Shown here piece after piece: positions 57,361 through 64,000 of a stretch of 64,000 bases of DNA; position 1 is the first letter of the stretch; every line of letters begins with the position of its first letter. The stretch is taken from the NCBI RefSeq assembly GCF_900107285.1, contig NZ_FNPK01000001.1, positions 124,001 to 188,000 of the forward strand, written 5' to 3'. The notes below the pieces were generated by a model. That model was not told the origin of the DNA. It ran no database searches and was given only the letters and a program-made list of their open reading frames with translations. The position numbers and the translations under genes were made by a program. The stretch comes from Acinetobacter kyonggiensis. GTDB taxonomy: Bacteria; Pseudomonadota; Gammaproteobacteria; Pseudomonadales; Moraxellaceae.

Positions 57361-59658
57361 ATGTCGAATATGCAGCTGGACACCTTAAGACGTATTGTAC
57401 AAGAAATCAATGCGTCCACCAGTTTGCATGAATCACTCGACATTATGGTCAACCAAGTGGCCGAAGCCATGCATGTCGATGTTTGCTCCATTTACCTACT
57501 CGATGAACGTAATCAACGCTATTTACTGATGGCTTCTAAAGGTTTAAACCCTGAAGCTGTCGGACACGTTTCACTGCATACGGGTGAAGGCTTAGTCGGG
57601 TTGGTGGGACAGCGTGAAGAAATTGTCAATTTAGACAATGCGCCTAAACATGAACGCTTTTTATATCTGCCTGAAACGGGTGAGGAGATTTATAACTCTT
57701 TTCTCGGTGTTCCCGTCATGTATCGCCGTAAGGTGATGGGTGTTTTAGTTGTTCAAAATAAAGAACCGCATGACTTTAGTGAAGCAGCCGAATCTTTTCT
57801 CGTGACCTTATGCGCACAGCTTTCGGGTGTAATTGCACATGCACATGCCGTCGGCAATATTGATGTGTTCCGTAAACCCAACAGCCTACCTGCGTATAAA
57901 ACCTTCCAAGGGATTTCAGGTTCTGGCGGGATTGCTTTAGGTCGTGCTGTCATTTTATATCCACCTGCCGATTTAGCCTCAGTTCCTGACCGTGAAGCCG
58001 ATGACATTAGTGAAGAGCTTGAGCTGCTCGATCATGCTATTGATTCCGTGCGTCAAGAAATTCAATCGCTTGATGACAAAATGCAAGATGCCTTAATGGC
58101 AGAAGAACGTGCATTGTTTAGTGTGTTCTTACGCATGCTTGATGCAAATGCGCTACCTGCTGAAATTAAAGCTGAAATTCGCGACGGCAATTGGGCACAA
58201 GGTGCTGTTCGTATTGTGATTGACACCCATATTGCGCTATTTGCACAAATGGAAGATGACTATTTGCGTGAACGTGTCTCAGATCTGAAAGATTTGGGTC
58301 GTCGTATTTTAGCGTTCTTACAAGAAGCGGATGCCAGTCACCGCGAACTGACCGATGAAAGTATTTTGATTGGTGAGGAAATTTCAACTGCCGCTTTGGT
58401 TGAATTACCTGTCGATAAAATTGCCGCGATTGTCACCACTGAAGGTGCCATGAATTCACATATGGTGATTGTGGCACGTGCACTCGGTATTCCAACCGTG
58501 GTCGGTGTAACGGAGCTACCCATCAATACGCTTGATGATGTCGAGATGATTGTCGATGCACATCAAGGCCGGATCTTTATTAATCCACCACGTCGCTTGC
58601 GTACCCGCTATAAAGAAATTCAAAAAGAAGAAGAACAAATTGCAAAAGATTTAAAGCAATATGAAACCAAGGATTCCATTACCCCCGATGGCGTTACCGT
58701 CAAATTATACGTCAATACGGGTCTGATGATTGATGTGGTACGTGGCGTACAACGAGGGGCTAAAGGCGTCGGTTTATATCGCTCTGAAATTCCCTTTATG
58801 CTGCGTGATCGTTTTCCTGGTGAAGAAGAACAACGCGCCATTTATCGTCAACAGCTCAGCCACTTTGCCAATAAACCTGTGGTAATGCGTACCCTTGATA
58901 TTGGTGCAGATAAAGATCTGCCCTATTTTTCGATTGAAGAAGATAATTCCGCTTTAGGCTGGCGTGGGATTCGATTTACACTGGATCATCCTGAAATTTT
59001 CTCATCGCAAATTCGTGCCATGCTCAAAGCCAGTATTGGCTTAAATAACTTGCATATCTTATTGCCGATGGTCACCAGTGTCAGCGAAGTTGAAGAAGCC
59101 TTGTATTTGCTTGAGCGTGATTGGATGGCGGTTCAAGAAGAAGAACAAGTCAAAATCACCAAACCGAAAATAGGGATTATGGTCGAAGTCCCGAGTGTAT
59201 TATTACAAATTGAAGAATTTTCTGAATTGGTTGATTTTTTCTCGGTTGGTTCGAATGACTTAACCCAATATTTGCTGGCAGTTGACCGTAACAATCCTCG
59301 TGTCGCCAATGTGTATTCACACTTTCACCCAGCGGTGCTGCGTGCTTTAACCCGTTTGGTCAAAGAATGTCATAAGTACGATAAACCCATCAGTATTTGT
59401 GGTGAAATGGCAGGAGATCCTTTGGCTGCAATCTTATTGATGGCAATGGGATTTAATACCCTTTCAATGAGTTCCAGTAATATTTTACGGGTACGAAAAG
59501 CGATTTGCCATGTCCCGATGACAGATGCACTGGTTCAACTCGAACATGTATTAAAAATGGATAACCCATTAATCGTGAAAAGTTGGATGGAATATTATTT
59601 TAAGACGCATGGTTTGGGTGATATGGTGAAATCTGCAACACGTATTGTAAGTGCTTAA
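57361..59658 (+). CDS. ptsP: phosphoenolpyruvate-protein phosphotransferase PtsP (EI-Ntr)
   Basis: First enzyme of the nitrogen PTS, passing phosphate from phosphoenolpyruvate to NPr. A GAF domain (about residues 1-165; LYLLDERNQRYLLMASKGL-like) precedes the EI domains. Active His367 lies in GAMNSHMVIVARALG. The PEP-binding barrel ends with SICGEMAGDPLAA. The 765-residue length is normal. It follows rppH by 88 bases and ends in a strong bidirectional terminator. Confidence 0.95.
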   Translation: MSNMQLDTLRRIVQEINASTSLHESLDIMVNQVAEAMHVDVCSIYLLDERNQRYLLMASKGLNPEAVGHVSLHTGEGLVGLVGQREEIVNLDNAPKHERFLYLPETGEEIYNSFLGVPVMYRRKVMGVLVVQNKEPHDFSEAAESFLVTLCAQLSGVIAHAHAVGNIDVFRKPNSLPAYKTFQGISGSGGIALGRAVILYPPADLASVPDREADDISEELELLDHAIDSVRQEIQSLDDKMQDALMAEERALFSVFLRMLDANALPAEIKAEIRDGNWAQGAVRIVIDTHIALFAQMEDDYLRERVSDLKDLGRRILAFLQEADASHRELTDESILIGEEISTAALVELPVDKIAAIVTTEGAMNSHMVIVARALGIPTVVGVTELPINTLDDVEMIVDAHQGRIFINPPRRLRTRYKEIQKEEEQIAKDLKQYETKDSITPDGVTVKLYVNTGLMIDVVRGVQRGAKGVGLYRSEIPFMLRDRFPGEEEQRAIYRQQLSHFANKPVVMRTLDIGADKDLPYFSIEEDNSALGWRGIRFTLDHPEIFSSQIRAMLKASIGLNNLHILLPMVTSVSEVEEALYLLERDWMAVQEEEQVKITKPKIGIMVEVPSVLLQIEEFSELVDFFSVGSNDLTQYLLAVDRNNPRVANVYSHFHPAVLRALTRLVKECHKYDKPISICGEMAGDPLAAILLMAMGFNTLSMSSSNILRVRKAICHVPMTDALVQLEHVLKMDNPLIVKSWMEYYFKTHGLGDMVKSATRIVSA

Positions 59659-59855
59659 GCCACGTTAAATCCAAAAACAGCACAGAAAGAAAAAGGGAGA
59701 TAATCATTCGAATATCTCCCTTTTTTGTGCTTGCTATAGCCACGTTTTGCATTTTTCTTTCGGTCTGTAAACACTTGGCTTTGATTGACTTCATGCATGT
59801 GTTTTGCTACAAAGTTGTGAATCACAATTTCTAGCTTTTTCTTTTGTTTCGCCAT
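59655..59855 (-). CDS. small basic protein; arfA-like non-stop mRNA candidate
   Basis: A 66-residue frame (DUF7230-like). Residues 1-45 are very basic (FVAKHMHEVNQSQVFTDRKK, then NAKRGYSKHKKG). An AGGTGA ribosome binding site is present. The terminator stem-loop at 59691-59726 lies inside the frame at codons 44-55, with no stop before it. A transcript ending there would therefore be non-stop and encode a protein of about 56 residues. The codons beyond add a hydrophobic tail (FSFCAVFGFNVA) and stop on the ptsP stop codon. Escherichia coli arfA (ribosome rescue without tmRNA) has this arrangement, and residues VFTDR..KK..RGY.KHKKG resemble ArfA's LF..R...KKGKGSY.RKG stretch. The ArfA reading is inference. 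Confidence 0.6.
   Translation of the reverse strand: MAKQKKKLEIVIHNFVAKHMHEVNQSQVFTDRKKNAKRGYSKHKKGRYSNDYLPFSFCAVFGFNVA
59691..59726. terminator. bidirectional terminator of ptsP and of the small basic-protein gene
   Basis: A 12-bp stem (AAAAGGGAGATA/TATCTCCCTTTT) with a 10-base loop. T-tracts follow on the plus strand (six T) and on the minus strand (five T, then CTTTC). It is 32 bases after the ptsP stop and lies inside codons 44-55 of the minus-strand small gene. Confidence 0.9.
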
Positions 59856-59887
59856 TTCATTCACCTATTTGGCTAAGATATTCTGGT

Positions 59888-59914
59888 ACTTTGCCACATG
59901 AGATGTGGCAAAGT
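59888..59914. promoter_or_regulatory. perfect hairpin in the leader of the small basic-protein gene
   Basis: A 12-bp perfect stem (ACTTTGCCACAT/ATGTGGCAAAGT) with a 3-base loop. It lies 33 bases upstream of the minus-strand ATG at 59855, between it and a predicted -10 (59948-59953). No T-tract follows, so it looks like a 5'-leader structure or an operator rather than a terminator. Confidence 0.5.
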
Positions 59915-59947
59915 GATGATACGCTTTATTGTACATTTTACAAGCAA

Positions 59948-59956
59948 ATTATACCA
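59948..59956 (-). promoter_or_regulatory. extended -10 promoter element
   Basis: On the minus strand TGGTATAAT is a perfect -10 (TATAAT) with the upstream TGn extension. No good -35 is visible. It would give the small basic-protein gene a leader of roughly 85 bases that includes the 59888-59914 hairpin. Confidence 0.5.
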
Positions 59957-60066
59957 ATGAATGGCTCGTTTTAAGCCTTTTCTTCATCTGTTTTGAATAG
60001 AAAAACACCCCGACTCCGCAAGAGAAAGACGCGATATATTTTACTCATTTAAAAAGCTCCAGAATT

Positions 60067-60098
60067 CCTCTCTGTGGGAGAGGAAATCTACAGAGAGG
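60067..60098 (-). terminator. terminator-like hairpin after acyl-CoA dehydrogenase
   Basis: A 9-bp stem (CCTCTCTGT/ACAGAGAGG) 8 bases past the stop. The T-tract is weak. Confidence 0.5.
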
Positions 60099-60105
60099 AC
60101 TATAT

Positions 60106-61758
60106 TCAAGCGGCAAAAGCCCTCGCCAGCAAGCGTTCTACATCTACATGCTGAGGATTTAACATGCCCACCACACGCCCATGAAAACCACTATAACGCG
60201 ACTGAATAAAAGCAGTGGATACAAAATCTGGTGCATATTTTTTTAATAGCACCGCCTGAGCCAAAATCACTAAACGACTGACTAGACTGCGCGCCATAAA
60301 CTGTAAGTCCTCAGGTGATTGCTGGAGCAATTTAAACAGCGACTGCAATTCATCTTTCAATGTTTCATCCTGCATGGCTGTCGAAGCTAGATTTTTAAAC
60401 AAGACTTCTAGCGATTCAGGATCACGCCCAATCGCACGCAGTACATCAAGACACATAACATTGCCTGAACCTTCCCAAATGGTATTGACTGGCGCTTCTT
60501 TAAAAATACGCGCCATGATGCCATTGTCGACATAGCCATTGCCGCCAAAAATCTCCATCGCCTCACCACTGAGTTCCACGGTACGCTTACAAATCCAAAA
60601 TTTAGCGGCTGGTGTCATCACACGTTTCCATGCTTGAGAAACCTCATCATCGGACTCATAACACTGCGCCAAATAGAAACTTAATTGCATGGCGGCTTCG
60701 GTTTCTAAGGCTAAATCGGCCAGTACCGCTTGCATCAAAGGCTGTTGCGCTAAATGTTTACCAAAAGCTTTGCGCTGACGGGTATAAGCAATACATTGTA
60801 CTAAAGCTTGCCGCAGCATTGCGGTACTGCCCACAGAGCAAGTCAAACGGGTGTAATTTGCCATTTCAATGATGGTCGGAATGCCGCGTCCTGCTTCTCC
60901 AATCATGATGCCCCAAGCATCCTGAAATTCAACTTCAGAACTGGAGTTGCTTCGATTCCCGACTTTGTCTTTAAGACGTTGAATATAAATATTGTTCTTC
61001 GTTCCATCATCCAACCAATGTGGCACATAGAAACAGGCCAAGCCATCTTGTTCCGTTTTAGCCACCACCAAATGGGCATCCGACATCGGTGCAGAGAAAA
61101 ACCATTTATGCCCTGTGAGTAAATAAGCTTTGCCACGTCCTGACTCTGCGACTGGCACAGCAAGGGTTTCATTGGCACGCACATCCGAACCTCCCTGCTT
61201 TTCGGTCATGCCCATACCGAGCCAAATCGATTTTTTCTGGCTGATTGGCACATCACGTTCATCGTATTCAGTCGAAAGTAATTGATCGCCTATTTTTGCC
61301 CACAGTTCAGGTTCTCGCTGAATCAGCGGAATACTGCCCAAAGTCATCGAGTTTGGGCACAAGTTGCCGCATTCGACCTGCCCTGCCAAATAAAAACGGG
61401 CTGCCCATTCCACCCATTTTGAAGATGAATTGGGATGATTAAACGGATGAGCATGGGTATCAAACTGCCGATTTAATGCCATCCATTTATGCCAAGCAGG
61501 ATGAAATTCGATAAAGTCTTTACGGCGTCCTCGCGCATCAAAGGCATGTAAAATGGGGGTATGTTTATTGGCTAAATCCGCATATTGGTAATATTCACTT
61601 GAACCCACCTGCTGCCCAAATTCAGCCAAAGTTGTTTGATCTTGACTGCCGTAACGCAACAAAATTTCTTGTAAAACGGTATCGGTTTCAAATAGGTTGT
61701 AATTTTCCAGTTCATCAAACTGGTTGCTAATTTGATGGTTCATCCATGCATTGATCAT
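60106..61758 (-). CDS. AidB-like acyl-CoA dehydrogenase
   Basis: A 550-residue flavoprotein close in length and layout to AidB (541). An N-terminal region (NQFDELENYNLFETDTVLQE, then a HPAWHKWMAL segment) precedes the acyl-CoA dehydrogenase domains, with GMGMTEKQGGSDVRAN, LLTGHKWFFSAP, QRKAFG and the C-terminal EIFGGNGYVDNG. AidB is a DNA-alkylation-response protein, but members of this branch may be true dehydrogenases of branched or aromatic CoA esters. The divergent TetR gene (starts 78 bases apart) is probably its regulator. Confidence 0.87.
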   Translation of the reverse strand: MINAWMNHQISNQFDELENYNLFETDTVLQEILLRYGSQDQTTLAEFGQQVGSSEYYQYADLANKHTPILHAFDARGRRKDFIEFHPAWHKWMALNRQFDTHAHPFNHPNSSSKWVEWAARFYLAGQVECGNLCPNSMTLGSIPLIQREPELWAKIGDQLLSTEYDERDVPISQKKSIWLGMGMTEKQGGSDVRANETLAVPVAESGRGKAYLLTGHKWFFSAPMSDAHLVVAKTEQDGLACFYVPHWLDDGTKNNIYIQRLKDKVGNRSNSSSEVEFQDAWGIMIGEAGRGIPTIIEMANYTRLTCSVGSTAMLRQALVQCIAYTRQRKAFGKHLAQQPLMQAVLADLALETEAAMQLSFYLAQCYESDDEVSQAWKRVMTPAAKFWICKRTVELSGEAMEIFGGNGYVDNGIMARIFKEAPVNTIWEGSGNVMCLDVLRAIGRDPESLEVLFKNLASTAMQDETLKDELQSLFKLLQQSPEDLQFMARSLVSRLVILAQAVLLKKYAPDFVSTAFIQSRYSGFHGRVVGMLNPQHVDVERLLARAFAA

Positions 61759-61836
61759 ACAAACTTCACTCTTGTTCTTATTCCATTTTCATATCAGTAT
61801 AAAGAAAATTTCACAGTTACATGTTCAGCTTATGCA

Positions 61837-62454
61837 ATGAAGAATCCGAAGGTTCAAGTCCGCCGTAAACCCCGCCAATCCAGAGCTAAGTTGACACAAG
61901 AAGCCTTACAAGAAAGTTTTGTTCAGCTTTTGCATGAGCGCCATGCGCATAAAATTACCATTCGGGAAATTACCGATGTAGCGGGTGTCGGTTTAGGGAC
62001 GTTTTATGAATATTTTTCTAAAAAGGAAGATTTGGTTGCATTGACCATTCATCAGCATGTGAAAAGTAATGCGGAAATGCTAAAAGGTTATGCACAAAGC
62101 CAAATGGAATTATCCACAAGATTAAGTTTTGAGGACTATTTACAGCAGATTATTCATTTTCAGCTTGAGCAAATTCAAGCTCAGCAGTTTTTATGGGCGC
62201 AGACTTTTTTACTCGAACGACAGGTTTCAAACATTGAAAGTTATCAAAAGAGTTATGCCATGATGGTACAGATGTGGCACAGCATCCTTGAACCTTATGT
62301 TGATGATGAAGTGCAACTCAAGCGAATCAGCTTAAATGTGCAACGGGTGTGTTATGGCTTTGTGTCGCAGACCTTGTTGGTCGAGCCAGAGTTTGGGGAG
62401 TGGGTGATTTTGGAGGAAGATATTCTTCAAAATTTAGGAAAGCTTAATTTTTAA
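61837..62454 (+). CDS. TetR-family regulator divergent from acyl-CoA dehydrogenase
   Basis: A 205-residue repressor. Basic N-terminus (RRKPRQSRAKLTQEALQESF), then helix-turn-helix with ITDVAGVGLGTFYEYFSKKEDLV, then a helical ligand domain. Use of the ATG at 61837 gives the normal family start; an upstream open frame overlaps the divergent gene and is unlikely. It probably controls the adjacent dehydrogenase. Confidence 0.88.
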   Translation: MKNPKVQVRRKPRQSRAKLTQEALQESFVQLLHERHAHKITIREITDVAGVGLGTFYEYFSKKEDLVALTIHQHVKSNAEMLKGYAQSQMELSTRLSFEDYLQQIIHFQLEQIQAQQFLWAQTFLLERQVSNIESYQKSYAMMVQMWHSILEPYVDDEVQLKRISLNVQRVCYGFVSQTLLVEPEFGEWVILEEDILQNLGKLNF

Positions 62455-62572
62455 TAAAAACAGGCTTTCCTCTTCACTTTTCGTTCTTACACTTAATATA
62501 TAATTGATATATAAGATACTAATAAAATGTGATTCGTATAAGCTCGATTATATTAAATTGCATTTTTAGTAG

Positions 62573-63082
62573 CTAAAGATTTGGAAAACGAATTTTTGTT
62601 TCAGCTTTTCTAATTTCATTACTGGTAAAAGAAATAGTTGTTCCTAGTGAATAAGCATAGATCCCTTGAATAGAATCATTAGATGATTCATATGAGATAT
62701 AAAATCCGTTATCAACTCTATCCACCCATTCGAAATTCATTTTATATTTTTCAAATAGAAATTCGATAATTTTCTTTTTTAACTCTATATCATTTGTATC
62801 AATATCATAAGCGATGCAATGAAGTTTACCTTGCCATTCTTGAAGTGAAATAGGTCCAATTGGGGTTGCCAATATATACCAGTTTGATTCTTTGATGAAA
62901 TTCACGTTTGGAGTATGTTTTTCTAAATTGAATTTAGTCTGGATAGTTGAAAAATCTGAACCTATTTCAAATATAAACGGTTTTATTACTTTATCCTGAT
63001 TCAGGGTATTGGTCTCTGCATGCAATAAACTATTAGTAAAAAGTAAAATGAAAGCCATCAAGATAAAAAAAGCTTTTGACAT
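62573..63082 (-). CDS. secreted hypothetical protein, 169 aa
   Basis: A signal peptide ending in LLHAE (about residue 23) starts the protein. The mature part is AT-rich in coding sequence, with no Cys pairs and no recognised motif. It ends ETKIRFPNL. The start at 63082 is chosen for the signal peptide; an upstream TTG also keeps the frame open. It lies next to katG. The region is more AT-rich than its neighbours, which may hint at acquisition. Confidence 0.6.
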   Translation of the reverse strand: MSKAFFILMAFILLFTNSLLHAETNTLNQDKVIKPFIFEIGSDFSTIQTKFNLEKHTPNVNFIKESNWYILATPIGPISLQEWQGKLHCIAYDIDTNDIELKKKIIEFLFEKYKMNFEWVDRVDNGFYISYESSNDSIQGIYAYSLGTTISFTSNEIRKAETKIRFPNL

Positions 63083-63172
63083 AAGTAATTCTAAATTTAA
63101 GTTTTCATAAAATTGACACTTTATACGCAACTATGCTTATAAATCAAATAATCTCAATATATTAAAGTCTAT

Positions 63173-63200
63173 AAAAAACCGCTCTTTCGAGCGGTTTTTT
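63173..63200 (-). terminator. katG terminator
   Basis: A 12-bp stem AAAAAACCGCTC/GAGCGGTTTTTT with a 4-base loop; minus-strand T-tract present. It lies 15 bases past the katG stop. Confidence 0.92.
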
Positions 63201-63214
63201 CATTCCAGTGAAAA

Positions 63215-64000
<786 letters not shown>

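Noticed and set aside
61732-61836. 36-residue extension of the TetR protein
   Set aside because: It overlaps the divergent dehydrogenase start and lacks family similarity; the ATG at 61837 fits better.

Overview
The window is a gene-dense, low-GC chromosomal segment of a gammaproteobacterium, most likely an Acinetobacter species. This rests on recognisable protein families and local gene orders (leuS-lptE-holA, thyA-folA, tonB-exbB-exbD, rpmB-rpmG, asd-fimV-truA, leuC-leuD-leuB, rppH-ptsP). No database search was possible. I saw no rRNA, tRNA, CRISPR array, prophage or intact insertion sequence.

Layout. 1-4.2 kb: leuS (5' end outside the window), lptE, holA and a bacteriohemerythrin. 4.8-9.5 kb: a complete MacA-MacB-outer membrane factor efflux operon. 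9.5-10.9 kb: a 306-bp dispersed repeat, an orphan NlpC/P60-like amidase and a gene-poor gap. 10.9-14.7 kb: thyA, folA, a DUF4105 membrane protein, a META-domain lipoprotein and msrA. 14.7-18.5 kb: the TonB energy-transduction operon with a Fur-like site in its promoter, purU, and a TetR regulator divergent from an aldehyde dehydrogenase. 20.1-26.5 kb: rpmBG, a YbaL-type cation/proton antiporter, the second copy of the 306-bp repeat, and a minus-strand run of small proteins (two conserved hypotheticals, ASCH, RRM) plus a UvrD/Rep helicase. 26.9-34.8 kb: glycerate kinase, HdeD-like protein, a metzincin-like protease, topA, a PIN-like protein with an unusual active site, and slyX. 34.8-40.7 kb: uup, a late lipid A acyltransferase, a glycosyltransferase and an EEP-family hydrolase. 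40.9-48.4 kb: asd, a FimV equivalent carried as two genes, asparaginase, truA, an AraC regulator and infA. 48.5-54.4 kb: small exported proteins and leuCDB with an extra lipoprotein gene inside. 54.6-64 kb: a LysR regulator, a HAD phosphatase, rppH, ptsP, a small basic protein, an AidB-like acyl-CoA dehydrogenase with a divergent TetR, a secreted hypothetical and the 3' part of katG.

Two signals stand out. First, the small basic-protein gene at 59655-59855 (minus strand) has no stop codon before a strong bidirectional terminator that lies inside its reading frame. The codons beyond the hairpin would add a hydrophobic tail. This is the architecture known for arfA, the backup ribosome-rescue factor made from non-stop mRNA. 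Second, two 306-bp elements (9559-9864 and 22471-22776) have terminal inverted repeats, imperfect ~10-bp flanking duplications and several hairpins. One hairpin shows a compensating base-pair change between the copies. Removing the second copy and one flanking duplication restores a perfect terminator behind the antiporter gene, so it appears to have inserted into the terminator loop.

Other points are a short AATCCCnCC-ended palindromic repeat family (three copies), coding-like remnants in several gaps, and an asparaginase start codon placed directly on the tail of a terminator hairpin.
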